This document shows, piece by piece, positions 34,401-42,263 of a stretch of 64,000 nucleotides of DNA. The stretch is from Burkholderiales bacterium UBA1834 (GTDB lineage: Bacteria > Pseudomonadota > Gammaproteobacteria > Burkholderiales > Burkholderiaceae_C). Location of the stretch: NCBI GenBank assembly GCA_002339015.1, contig DDJC01000043.1:379-64378 (forward strand), given 5' to 3'. The number at the start of each line of letters is the position of its first letter. Position 1 is the stretch's first letter. Both the position numbers and the translations under genes were made by a program. The notes beneath the pieces are model-generated. The model was given only the letters and a program-made list of their open reading frames with translations, was not told the origin of the DNA and searched no databases.

Positions 34401-35462
34401 ATGAACATGCCGCGCCTGGACGGCCTGGGGTTTGCCGAGCAACTGCGCAAATCCGGACGCTACCCCCAGCTCAAGCTCGTGCTGCTGTCGTCCATGTCGA
34501 CCGTCGACGACGTGCGCCGCTCGCAGGATTCCGGCTACGACCGCTTCGTGCCCAAGCCCCTGCGCAAAACCGAACTGCGTCAGGCCATCCTGGGCCTGTC
34601 GGCGGATCTGATGCCACCGTCGGCCGACATGGTGCAACTGCGCCTGAACGTGCTGGTGATTGAAGACAACCTGGTCAACCAGGAGGTCTGCAGCCACATG
34701 CTCTCGCGCGCAGGATGCACGGTCCACTTGGCCAATTCGGCCATGGAAGGCCTGCGTCGCCTGTCCGAGGATGTGTACGATGTCGTGCTCATGGACATCC
34801 AGATGCCAGGCATGGACGGCGTCGAGGCACTGCAACTGTTTCGCAATCCGAGGCAGGGTCGTTTCAATTTCGCGACACCCCCCGCCGCCACCCCCGTGAT
34901 CGCCGTGACGGCCAACGCACTGGAAGGCGACGAGCAGCGCTTCCTGGGCCTGGGCTTCGATGCCTACCTGTCCAAGCCCTTCCGCATGCAGCAGCTGGTG
35001 CGCGTGCTGCAGAACACGGTCACCCGCCACGCTCCGGCGCCTGCGCCCCCCTCAACCACGCCCCCCCCTCCAGCAGAGCCTGCAGCATCGCCCCAGCCCT
35101 CCTGGCGTGACGTCTTCGAAGAAGTGGCCGTGCAACGCCTGATCGAACTCGATCCCGATGGCCGCAACAACCTGCTCGACAGGGTCACCCGCATGTTCGC
35201 CAATTCGGTTGACAAGTACATTGGTCAACTGGAGGATGCGTGGCATGCGGGCGATCTCAAGACAGTCAGGGATGTCGCGCACACCATGAAGTCTTCGTCG
35301 GCCAACCTCGGGGCACTCAAGTTGTCACACAGTTGTGTCGAAATCGAAACCGTGATTCGTGAACAAACGGGAGACGATTTGGGGCCGCTCATCATCGCCC
35401 TCCAGGACGAGGCCAAGCGCGTCATTGCCGCCCTTCCCCTGCTGAGGGAGGCTGCGCCATGA
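31470..35462 (+). CDS. Hybrid sensor kinase: GAF-PAS-HK-REC-REC-HPt
   Basis: A 1330-residue multistep phosphorelay protein. Order: two membrane helices (about 12-50), a GAF-like sensor (about 90-240), three PAS modules (about 275-640), HisKA with phosphoacceptor His678 (SMSHEIRTPMNAILGMTELL), HATPase (DTGIGIAAED, GGTGLGLAITKQL), two receivers with aspartates at about 977 (LVDMNMPRLDG) and 1109 (LMDIQMPGMDG), and an HPt domain with His1271 (VAHTMKSSSANLGA). All phosphotransfer residues are intact, so a His-Asp-His relay to a downstream regulator is expected. The natural recipient is the REC-PAS-GGDEF-EAL protein, whose start overlaps this stop (ATGA). The start is uncertain; GTG at 31422 is the alternative. 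Confidence 0.92.
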   Translation: MSQVKDSTRKPWLPLLALAGLIASMLAALPWGWSGFGLALAAWSAAGMGYMVRHSMQARSLLEGSTLPGAPTTSPADSPFAEQPQTLPDIRPASQRWLHLTRDIAQAAQQATSLPQALNAVGQLLHDHLGSRAWVCLHVEGWNGDSALLRPWMDSGSDHDDHIDPAAMSTVRRDDLPLGQALILRQPYVVDLDSVPAQHTPTPWRQGTARRVLAVPVIVDNWPVALLEYCDPLPLSTDQHVVLQVATMQLGFVAQRDTTRHRIAHDAQNLGRLSLVASRITSGVALLDRDGLIEWINPMFAALTGWPDEDVLGRALPELLADKVTDTSLADQVRGLMSNAAPFRIAFEGSRSSHGAITRYWGEIDAILMLDESGSRHQYVCLLNDITKRKQLEFQQAQEKEFLEALLGNLPISLMVMDPEDLTVAAINRFAEYELDLSHDQVVKRPLAEVLGPEVLSLVEPQMRKAIRSGETVDHDFVWQNSQRRFVVNARHFALRHVNGQPRLLITLARDITAQRQARIDLEESERRFRELVESMDDCVYVATQHHRHFVYLSPRTQAVMGISADALQRDASLFDSLVIPEDRHLLVTGTPLPDTDSPHDEPQPTDQVLRIQHPARGLRWLRRRSHARRLDSDEWRVYGLVSDVTDEHQQALELQRARDAAESASQAKSQFMASMSHEIRTPMNAILGMTELLMGTNLSDKQRRYAQSVFRSGESLLEIINDILDFSKIEAGRLELAPTDFSLQTMLDDTLELMAPRAHEKGLEIASHFQPGLPPVIHADSLRLQQIITNLVANAVKFTERGEVVVNVRRVDADLSRTATDLVGQTIELEFSVRDTGIGIAAEDTPKLFSAFTQANAGLARRYGGTGLGLAITKQLVELMHGQIEVQSAPGVGSEFIFRIPVVVANMNSDFAMLEEIDMPALHMLVVDDNATNLTVVENILSAWGMRVTCARDGQEALDILLASPTDLDVDMALVDMNMPRLDGLGFAEQLRKSGRYPQLKLVLLSSMSTVDDVRRSQDSGYDRFVPKPLRKTELRQAILGLSADLMPPSADMVQLRLNVLVIEDNLVNQEVCSHMLSRAGCTVHLANSAMEGLRRLSEDVYDVVLMDIQMPGMDGVEALQLFRNPRQGRFNFATPPAATPVIAVTANALEGDEQRFLGLGFDAYLSKPFRMQQLVRVLQNTVTRHAPAPAPPSTTPPPPAEPAASPQPSWRDVFEEVAVQRLIELDPDGRNNLLDRVTRMFANSVDKYIGQLEDAWHAGDLKTVRDVAHTMKSSSANLGALKLSHSCVEIETVIREQTGDDLGPLIIALQDEAKRVIAALPLLREAAP

Positions 35463-37681
35463 GCCTGTACGCACCATTCGACGACGACACGCCGGTTGAA
35501 CAGCCGCGCGTGTTGCTGGTGGACGACGACGAGGTGAACCTGCTGCTGACCTCCATCGCGTTGCGCGAGCGGGGGTTCTCGATCGTGGAAGCCCCCTCAG
35601 GAGAAGACGCGCTTCAGCGCATCTCCGACTGGCTGCCCGACGTGGTCGTGCTCGACGCCGTCATGCCCGGCCTGGATGGTTTTCAGACCTGTGCAGAGTT
35701 GCGCAGCATGCCGGGCTACGAATCCATCCCGGTGCTGATGCTCACGGGCCTGGACGACGATGCCTCCATCACCCGCGCCTACGAGGTGGGCGCCACCGAC
35801 TTCTTCGTCAAGTGCAACCAGTGGAGCCTGCTGGCCGGCCGGCTGCGCTACCTGCTGCGTGCCTCGCGCACGCGGCACGAGCTGGAGCGCAGCAAGGCCA
35901 AGCTGGCCCGCGCGCAGGATCTGGCCCGCATGGGCAGCTTCGACTGGCGCAAGGAGGGCGGCGGCCTGGCCTTTTCCCTCGAAGGCCTGCGCGTGTTCGG
36001 CATGGGCCCGCAGGATCATCCTGGCCTGCGCGAGATCATCCGCATGATGCCGCACGAAGACCAGGCGGCCTTCCGCCGCATCCTGCGCGACGTGCTGGAC
36101 CACGGCACCGTGCTGTGCAACGACATTCAGGTCACCCTCCAGGATGGACGACTGCGCGTGCTGCACGTCGAAGCCGAGCCCGAATTCAACGAGCTGGCCA
36201 ACCTGATCGGCTACACCGGCATCGTGCAGGACGTGACCGACCGGCGCATGGCCGAGGACAAGATCAAGCACCTGGCCAACTTCGACACGCTCACCGGCCT
36301 GCCCAACCGCCGCCAGATCTTCTGGCGCAGCGAGCGTGCCATAGAGCATGCCAAGCGCAACAACCACCGCGTGGCCCTGCTGCAAATCGGGCTGGACCGC
36401 TTCAAGGTGATCAACGAGAACCTGGGCCACCATGCGGGTGACGAACTGCTGATCGAGGTCTCTCGCCGCCTGCGCAACTGCGTGCGCCACTCTGAACAGG
36501 TGATGGAAGGCGGCCTGGACCTGCACGGCCACCGCAGCCACCGCACCCTGGAGGCCGTGGGCCGACTGGGCGCAGATGAATTCGTCGTGCTGCTGCCCGA
36601 GGTGGGCGACGAGGGCGAGGCCATGCACACCGCCCACAAGATCCTCGACAGCCTGCGCGAGCCCATGATGGCCGGCGGCCAGGAATGCTTCATCACCGCC
36701 AGCGTGGGCGTCTCCTGTTTCCCTGGCCATGGCCTGACGGTGGCCGACCTCCTGCGCCACGCCGATGTGGCCATGGACCTGGCCAAGAGCCAGGGACGCA
36801 ATTCGTCCATGCTCTACGACCCGCAGGTGGCCAGCAAGGGCCGCGTGCGCCTGGACCTGGACACGGCGCTGCACAAGGCCCTGGAGCGCAAAGAACTGGT
36901 GCTGTACTACCAGCCCAAGATCGACGTGCGCACCAGCCAGATGGTGGGGGCCGAGGCCCTGATGCGCTGGATGCGCGACGGCAAGCTGATCCCGCCAGGC
37001 GACTTCATCCCGCTGGCCGAAGCCACGGGCCTGATCAACGAGATGAGCCTGTGGGCCATCACCGAGGCGGCCAGGCAGGCCCGGGTCTGGCAGGACAAGT
37101 TCGGCTTCGACTCGTCGATCGCCGTGAACCTGCCCAGCCGCCTGTTCGAACGTCCGGATCTGGTCGACACCATCGAGCAGATCCTCAAGGCCGAAGGTGT
37201 GGCCCCCCGCGCCATCGAGCTGGAGATCACCGAAACCGGCCTGATGAAGGATCTGCAGGGCGTCGTGCCCTCGCTGCACAAGCTCAACCAGCTGGGCATC
37301 GAGATCTCCATCGACGACTTCGGCACCGGTTATTCCTCGCTGGCCTACCTGACCTCGCTGCCCATCAGCGAACTCAAGATCGACCGCTCCTTCGTGCGCG
37401 ATCTCGGTACTACGCCACAGAGCTCGGCGGTGGTTTCTGCCATCATCGCGCTGGCGCGCGCCCTGGGGTTGCGCGTCATCGCCGAAGGGGTCGAACAGGT
37501 CTCGCAGATGGAAGTGCTCTACAACCTGGGCTGCCAGATCTGCCAGGGCTTCCTGTTCGCCCGCCCCATGCCTCCGAAGGACATCGACGAATGGCTGCAG
37601 GATCTGCACAAGCGCCCGCTGCCACGCATCGAGACGGATTTCGGCGGGCTGGGTTCGGTGGTGGGTGGCAAACCCAGTTGA
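35459..37681 (+). CDS. Receiver-PAS-GGDEF-EAL c-di-GMP signalling protein
   Basis: A 740-residue response regulator that should set c-di-GMP level. The receiver has its aspartate at about residue 66 (VVLDAVMPGLDG) and lysine in FFVKCNQ. A PAS-like module lies at about 150-265. The GGDEF domain carries GADEF (371-375) instead of GG(D/E)EF, so cyclase activity is doubtful. The EAL domain is complete: EAL at 499-501, LEITETGLM, IDDFGTGYSSLAYL, KIDRSF and the late QGFLFARPM. Net phosphodiesterase activity is the best guess, with the GADEF domain perhaps binding GTP as an activator. The ATGA overlap with the hybrid kinase makes it the likely output of that relay. Confidence 0.93.
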   Translation: MSLYAPFDDDTPVEQPRVLLVDDDEVNLLLTSIALRERGFSIVEAPSGEDALQRISDWLPDVVVLDAVMPGLDGFQTCAELRSMPGYESIPVLMLTGLDDDASITRAYEVGATDFFVKCNQWSLLAGRLRYLLRASRTRHELERSKAKLARAQDLARMGSFDWRKEGGGLAFSLEGLRVFGMGPQDHPGLREIIRMMPHEDQAAFRRILRDVLDHGTVLCNDIQVTLQDGRLRVLHVEAEPEFNELANLIGYTGIVQDVTDRRMAEDKIKHLANFDTLTGLPNRRQIFWRSERAIEHAKRNNHRVALLQIGLDRFKVINENLGHHAGDELLIEVSRRLRNCVRHSEQVMEGGLDLHGHRSHRTLEAVGRLGADEFVVLLPEVGDEGEAMHTAHKILDSLREPMMAGGQECFITASVGVSCFPGHGLTVADLLRHADVAMDLAKSQGRNSSMLYDPQVASKGRVRLDLDTALHKALERKELVLYYQPKIDVRTSQMVGAEALMRWMRDGKLIPPGDFIPLAEATGLINEMSLWAITEAARQARVWQDKFGFDSSIAVNLPSRLFERPDLVDTIEQILKAEGVAPRAIELEITETGLMKDLQGVVPSLHKLNQLGIEISIDDFGTGYSSLAYLTSLPISELKIDRSFVRDLGTTPQSSAVVSAIIALARALGLRVIAEGVEQVSQMEVLYNLGCQICQGFLFARPMPPKDIDEWLQDLHKRPLPRIETDFGGLGSVVGGKPS

Positions 37682-37765
37682 CCCCAGCTGACCGGGTGGC
37701 GAACCGAGCGCAGCCCCCGCGGACTCGACGGTGCGCTCAGCGACGCGCTCGGCTCCGATTCACCC

Positions 37766-39532
37766 ATGAGCACCACGCCACCTGACTCTGCCACGCCTCC
37801 CGCCCCGGCCCTGCTGGCCAAGGCGGCGTTCAAACGCCTGGCGACAGAGCGCCAGGAGCCCACGCCCGATAACTTCCGCACCGCCTATGCGGCCGAATCG
37901 GCGGCACTGGGCTGGCCGATGGTGGATGCAACACCGCCGATATCGGCGCCCGCTTCACCCACGCCACCGCCCCCCCTGGACAACGAAGACGGGCCCGCCT
38001 GGGCCGAGCTGATCGGCCGCATCGCCCGTGGCCTGGAGCGCAGCAACAAGCAATGGACCGCCGCGCGCCGCAAGGACAGCCTGCAGCGCGTGCTGGCAGG
38101 CAGCAAGCAATCCTCGAGCAGGCTGCTGCAACGCCTCCAGCCCCTGGTACAGGCCTGGGACAGCGACCGCCCCGAGGATGAGCAGGCCGCAGCGCAGGCC
38201 TTGGACACGGCCACGCCTGGATTGCCCGCTGAAGACGCGGTAACTTCCGCCCTCCACGTCAGCCCCGCCGGTGAGGACCCCGTCCCGGGCACGGCCCCGG
38301 ACCAAGGCGCGGCGGCCTCTCATGATGCGTCGCCGCAGCACGATGCACGCTGGCTCAGCACCCCGCTGGTCGACACCATCGGCACCGCCCTGCCCGCCTC
38401 AGACACCCAGGCCGCCGACGCACAGGCCGCGCTGCAGACCGCGGTGGACCGGGCCCTGCAGGGACAGGCCCCCCAGGACGCGCTGCAAGGTGAATTGCAA
38501 GACGCCTGCGCGCAGGCACGCCGAGTGATCGAGCACCGCCATCACGTGATGGACCAACTGCTGGAACTGTGCCGCTCACTGACGGACAGCCTGGTCGACC
38601 TGGCCGAAGACGACAGCTGGGCGCAGGGCCAGAGCGAGGCCATGCGTGCCGAACTCTCCGAAGGCCTGACCAGCCGGGGTGCCAGGCGCATCCAGCAACT
38701 GCTGGAGGACACCCGCCAACGCCAGCAGGCGCTCAAGGGCGAGCGCGATGCCGCGCGCCAGGCCCTCAAGGAACTGATCCACCAGATGCTCAGCGAGATT
38801 GGCGAGCTGGGCCACACCACAGGCCGCTTCCAGGACAACCTCAGCCGCTACGCCGACACCATCGGCCAGGCCGACACGCTGGAGAGCCTGACCGGCGTCG
38901 TGCGCGAGATGGTCACCGAAAGCCTGGCCGTGCACGGCGTGATCTCGCAGGCCCAGGAGCGTCTGCACAACGAGCACACCCGCGCCACCGAACTCACGCA
39001 ACGCGTCAGGGATCTGGAAGACGAGATCCGCAAGCTCTCCGACGAGGTCTCGACCGACCCGCTCACGCAGGTGGCCAACCGCCGAGGCCTGATGCGCCTG
39101 TTCGACAGCGAACGTTCGCGCGTTGACCGCCAGGGGCAACAGCTGGCCATCGGCCTGCTGGACGTGGACAACTTCAAGAAGCTCAACGACACCCTGGGCC
39201 ACCACACGGGCGACGAAGCTCTGAAGTTCCTCTCGCGCCGGGTAAGCGAATCCCTGCGGCCCAGCGATGCGCTGGCGCGCTACGGCGGTGAGGAGTTCGT
39301 GGTGCTGATGCCCAACACCGAGGTGGAGGAAGGCCAGCAGGTGCTGACCCGCCTGCAGCGCCAGCTCAGCGCCGAGTTCTTCACGCAGGACACGCACAAG
39401 GTGTTCATCACCTTCTCGGCCGGTGTCACGCAGTACCGTGGCGATGAACCCATCGAGCAGGCCCTGGACCGCGCCGACGTGGCGCTCTACGAAGCCAAGC
39501 GCACCGGCAAGAACCGCACCTGCATCGGTTGA
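37766..39532 (+). CDS. Diguanylate cyclase with N-terminal coiled-coil region
   Basis: A 588-residue protein with a canonical C-terminal GGDEF domain (about 420-588). The active-site loop is GGEEF at 507-511 and an RPSD inhibitory I-site lies five residues before it, so c-di-GMP feedback is expected. Other markers are STDPLTQVANRRGLMRLFD, LLDVDNFKKLNDTLGHHTGD and ADVALYEAKRTGKN. The N-terminal part has a conserved-looking segment FKRLATERQEPTPDNFRTAY (about 25-45), an Ala/Pro-rich middle and long heptad helices (about 300-420) that may dimerise it. No membrane helix. It follows the EAL protein by 84 bp and may be its counterpart in the same signalling unit. Confidence 0.93.
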   Translation: MSTTPPDSATPPAPALLAKAAFKRLATERQEPTPDNFRTAYAAESAALGWPMVDATPPISAPASPTPPPPLDNEDGPAWAELIGRIARGLERSNKQWTAARRKDSLQRVLAGSKQSSSRLLQRLQPLVQAWDSDRPEDEQAAAQALDTATPGLPAEDAVTSALHVSPAGEDPVPGTAPDQGAAASHDASPQHDARWLSTPLVDTIGTALPASDTQAADAQAALQTAVDRALQGQAPQDALQGELQDACAQARRVIEHRHHVMDQLLELCRSLTDSLVDLAEDDSWAQGQSEAMRAELSEGLTSRGARRIQQLLEDTRQRQQALKGERDAARQALKELIHQMLSEIGELGHTTGRFQDNLSRYADTIGQADTLESLTGVVREMVTESLAVHGVISQAQERLHNEHTRATELTQRVRDLEDEIRKLSDEVSTDPLTQVANRRGLMRLFDSERSRVDRQGQQLAIGLLDVDNFKKLNDTLGHHTGDEALKFLSRRVSESLRPSDALARYGGEEFVVLMPNTEVEEGQQVLTRLQRQLSAEFFTQDTHKVFITFSAGVTQYRGDEPIEQALDRADVALYEAKRTGKNRTCIG

Positions 39533-39547
39533 GACAGCCTGCACCGT

Positions 39548-41071
39548 TTAGCGGGGAGCCCACAGCGACTGCAGGACGCCGGGCACCTGCTCGGGCAGAT
39601 CGTCGGCCAGCAGGCCCGGCCCGAAGGCCTGCGCGCAGGCCCCATGCACCCAGGCCGAGGCACACGCGGCCTCCCAGGGCGGCACGCCCTGGGCCAGCAA
39701 GCCGCCGATCATGCCCGCCAGCACATCGCCCGCGCCGGCCGTGGCCAGCCAGGCCGGCGCACCGGCGTTGATGGCGGCACGGCCATCCGGTGCGGCGATC
39801 ACCGTGTCGGCCCCCTTGTGCAGGACCACTGCCCCGCTTCGGCGGGCTGCCTCGCGCGTGCTGACGAGCTTGCCCGCCTTGACCACCCCGAACAGCCGCT
39901 GGAACTCGCCCTCATGCGGTGTGAGCACCACCGGGTTAGCAGACTGCGCGATGGCATCGAACAGCACCTGGGGCGATGCCTCGAATGCCGTGAGCGCATC
40001 GGCGTCGAGCACCAGCGGCCGCTCGCCAGGCGCCTGCAAGGCCGTCAGCACCAGCGAGCGCAAAGTGGCGCCAGCCGGCTCGGGCAGGCCCGCCAGAGCC
40101 CCCGGGCCCAGCACAGCCGCCGCCCACTTGGGTGAGGCGAGCAGCGAGGTCCAATCCTCCAGGAAGTGCGCCACGGCGTGATCGGGCATGGGGTGAACCA
40201 TTGTCGACATCACGCCGCCGGCATACACCGGCCAGGCCGATGCCGGCACGGCCAGCGTCGTCATGCCTGCCCCGATGCGCCCCGCGGCGCGGGCCGCCAA
40301 CCGGGCCGCCCCCACCATGCGCGCACCGCCCAGCACCACGACATGGCCGCGACGGTATTTGTGCGTTGTCCCGACCGGGGGAGCCCACAGGGCCAACCAC
40401 AGGGCCGGTACGTTTTCCCAGGCCTGGGCCTGAACGGCAGACAAGGCTTGCGGCGCGATACCGATGTCGGCCACCACCACCTCGCCACACAAGGCACGGC
40501 CCGGCATCAGCAGGTGCGCCGGCTTCTTGCGGAAGAACGTGACCGTGAGTTGCGCCTGGGACGCCCCCCAGGATTCACCCGTATCCCCACAGACGCCAGA
40601 AGGCACGTCCACCGCCACCACCGGGATGCCGCGGGCAGCCACTTCGGCCATCAGCTCGGACAGCCCCGCATCCAAAGGCCTGCTCAATCCAGCCCCCAAC
40701 AAGGCATCCACGACCAAGGCCGTGCCGTCGAGCAGACTGGGCTGCGGCGTCTCAGGCTCGTGTCCGGCAGCGCTCGCGCGCCATAGCGCCGCATGGTGGG
40801 CCGCATCCCCGTGCAATTCGGAAATGGGCGTCATCGACGAGACACGCACCGGCCAGCCGACCTCGCTCAGGCCCCGCGCCACCACGTAGCCATCGCCGCC
40901 GTTGTTGCCCGGCCCACACAGGACTACCACGGGCCGGGGGCTCCAGCGGGCCCGGATGGCATCGACCACGGCCTGCCCCGCATGCGCCATCAGGGTCGGG
41001 CCTGCCACGCCATGGGCCATGGCCCATGCATCGGCCTGCGCCATCTGCTCACATGTCAGCAACTCGTTCAT
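39548..41071 (-). CDS. nnr: Bifunctional NAD(P)HX epimerase/dehydratase
   Basis: A 507-residue fusion that repairs hydrated NADH and NADPH. The N-terminal YjeF-like epimerase half (about 1-220) has VVVLCGPGNNGGDGYVVAR and GIPVVAVDVPSGV; it interconverts R and S forms of NAD(P)HX. The C-terminal ribokinase-like dehydratase half (about 235-505) has HKYRRGHVVVLGGARMVGA, VLDADALTAFEA, VVLTPHEGEFQRLF and LATAGAGDVLAGMIGG, where ADP-dependent dehydration takes place. Length and domain order match the common fused form. It converges with the diguanylate cyclase gene with 15 bp between stops. Its start faces the hairpin-rich intergenic region on the other side. Confidence 0.93.
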   Translation of the reverse strand: MNELLTCEQMAQADAWAMAHGVAGPTLMAHAGQAVVDAIRARWSPRPVVVLCGPGNNGGDGYVVARGLSEVGWPVRVSSMTPISELHGDAAHHAALWRASAAGHEPETPQPSLLDGTALVVDALLGAGLSRPLDAGLSELMAEVAARGIPVVAVDVPSGVCGDTGESWGASQAQLTVTFFRKKPAHLLMPGRALCGEVVVADIGIAPQALSAVQAQAWENVPALWLALWAPPVGTTHKYRRGHVVVLGGARMVGAARLAARAAGRIGAGMTTLAVPASAWPVYAGGVMSTMVHPMPDHAVAHFLEDWTSLLASPKWAAAVLGPGALAGLPEPAGATLRSLVLTALQAPGERPLVLDADALTAFEASPQVLFDAIAQSANPVVLTPHEGEFQRLFGVVKAGKLVSTREAARRSGAVVLHKGADTVIAAPDGRAAINAGAPAWLATAGAGDVLAGMIGGLLAQGVPPWEAACASAWVHGACAQAFGPGLLADDLPEQVPGVLQSLWAPR

Positions 41072-41187
41072 CAGCCTCTGTGCCCCTTCGCCATGCGCAC
41101 ACGCGTTTCAAACGCCTTTGGCGTGCATGCATCACGCCACAGTGTCTGACAGCATGCCACGAAGGCCCCATGGCCTCACGAAATGAG

Positions 41188-41445
41188 CCACACTGAGTCC
41201 GTGGATGTTTGACGAGGTACTCGCCAATCCACAGGACACACCGGATCTCGGTGGTCATCACAGGCAGCGTTCGGCTTCTCCCGGCTGAACTGGCAGGATG
41301 GACCTGCCAAGCAGGCCTGGCCGCCGGTGAGGCGGTGCTCTCCTCAGGAGAGTCAGGGCTGGCAGCCATCTCGCCAGTCCAGGGCGCGCGGTGAGCGCGT
41401 CCGAGCCACAGCCCGTCAGTCCTAGGCCGACGGGCTGTTTTCTTT
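41188..41445 (+). ncRNA. Candidate structured small RNA (hairpin chain)
   Basis: This plus-strand stretch has no convincing protein gene but is packed with short hairpins: 41188-41204 (CCAC/GTGG), 41239-41253 (CACCG/CGGTG), 41269-41290 (GTTCGGC/GCTGAAC, one wobble), 41291-41309 (TGGCAGG/CCTGCCA), 41321-41335 (CCGCC/GGCGG), 41338-41352 (CTCTC/GAGAG), 41356-41380 (GGGCTGGC/GCCAGTCC, one wobble), 41385-41399 (CGCGC/GCGCG), then an intrinsic terminator. Two hairpins have the same GGTGA loop. Six GGA triplets occur, one in a loop (41300-41302), which is a CsrA-binding-like trait. The 5' end and promoter were not found; TTGACG at 41209-41214 has no good -10 partner. No match to 6S, 4.5S, RNase P or tmRNA was apparent. 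Confidence 0.4.
41409..41445 (+). terminator. Intrinsic terminator
   Basis: CAGCCCGTC (41409-41417) pairs perfectly with GACGGGCTG (41429-41437) around an 11-base loop and is followed by TTTTCTTT. The thymine tract is only on the plus-strand side. No plus-strand protein gene lies between it and the convergent-strand gene start at 41071, which implies a non-coding transcript or a vanished gene. Confidence 0.75.
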
Positions 41446-41453
41446 CACATGCT

Positions 41454-41600
41454 TCAGCGTCCAGACTTGAGCAGCACCACGCTGCCCTGCCCGCCATCGG
41501 CGCAGATGCTGACGATGGCTCTCTGCCCGGCCGGTCGCTGCGACAGCGCCTTGACCGCCTGGCTCACGATCCGTGCGCCGGTTGCCCCGAACGGGTGGCC
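41454..41600 (-). pseudogene. Stub of a thiolase (acetyl-CoA acyltransferase) gene
   Basis: Read on the minus strand, these 48 codons give the extreme C-terminus of a thiolase: GHPFGATGARIVSQAVKAL carries the conserved catalytic histidine of the GHP motif, and ICADGGQGSVVLLKS corresponds to the C-terminal catalytic cysteine region. In that region thiolases usually read C-x-G-G-G-x-G; here it is CADGGQG, still recognisable. Upstream of residue G in GHP the homology stops abruptly and the remaining 350 or so residues are absent. The sequence then runs into the H-NS promoter region. It is a deletion remnant, not a functional gene. Confidence 0.8.
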
Positions 41601-41660
41601 CACCCACCTTGGAGGACGGGGTGCGCAGGTGATCGACAAGAGCCCTGACGCTATCAGAGG

Positions 41661-41666
41661 TATAGT
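41661..41666 (+). promoter_or_regulatory. Possible -10 element for the H-NS gene
   Basis: TATAGT lies 83 bp before the H-NS start. No convincing -35 hexamer is found at 16-18 bases upstream. Weak, position-based call. Confidence 0.25.
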
Positions 41667-41748
41667 CCGCGAAAAGAACAATAAGAAGTTCGCAGCGGAG
41701 GTCGTGAGCGAAAGCTCTTTCACCCATCGACAAACGACCCTTACCGAC

Positions 41749-42114
41749 ATGGCCCAGACCTACATCGAACTCATGGCTGAGATTGAACGACTGCAAACCC
41801 AGGCAGCCAAGCTCAAAGACCGTGAGAAATCCGACGTCGTCGCACGCATCAAGAAGGCCATCGAGGTCTATGGCCTGACAGCCAAGGACCTGGGCCTGGA
41901 CAAGTCCGGCCGTGCTGCGTCCGGCAAGCGCACCGCCACACGCAAGACCAAGGCGGGCAAGCGCGGCACCCGCAAGCCCAAGGCCGCCGCCGCGCCCAAG
42001 TTCCGTGATGCAGCTGGCAACAGCTGGTCCGGCCGTGGCCCCCGTCCCGGCTGGCTGCGCAACGCCCTGGCCTCCGGCGCCACGCTGGAGAGCTTCGCCG
42101 TTCAGGCCCAGTAA
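41749..42114 (+). CDS. H-NS-like nucleoid protein
   Basis: A 121-residue H-NS family protein. The N-terminal half is a predicted oligomerising coiled coil (YIELMAEIERLQTQAAKLKD, then VVARIKKAIEVYGLTAKDLG). A basic Lys/Thr/Arg linker (about 60-85) leads to the C-terminal DNA-binding domain with KFRDAAGNSWSGRGPRPGWL, the Burkholderiales form of the AT-minor-groove-binding loop (usually Q/R-G-R). H-NS proteins polymerise on AT-rich DNA and silence horizontally acquired genes. The start at 41749 is the first ATG after a likely promoter; longer in-frame forms would run through the thiolase stub. The nearby AT-rich sites in this window could be targets, which is speculative. Confidence 0.9.
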   Translation: MAQTYIELMAEIERLQTQAAKLKDREKSDVVARIKKAIEVYGLTAKDLGLDKSGRAASGKRTATRKTKAGKRGTRKPKAAAAPKFRDAAGNSWSGRGPRPGWLRNALASGATLESFAVQAQ

Positions 42115-42263
42115 GGACCTGGCTCATGGCGCCGTGATCATCGAACTTGGCGCGGGGATGCACGTACCCACGGTGCGCTACTTCAGCGAACGCGTCGCGC
42201 GCAAGCATGCTCACCGATACCGGCGCCTTATCAGGCCCCTGAACCACGCGGGCCTGCCAGGCC

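Noticed and set aside
35597..37609. Open minus-strand frame of 670 codons opposite the GGDEF-EAL gene
   Set aside because: Same type of antisense shadow, no start context and no family features.
41209..41394. 61-codon plus-strand frame within the hairpin-rich region
   Set aside because: Starts with TTG and has no ribosome-binding site. Its codons coincide with stem-loops, so the RNA reading is preferred.
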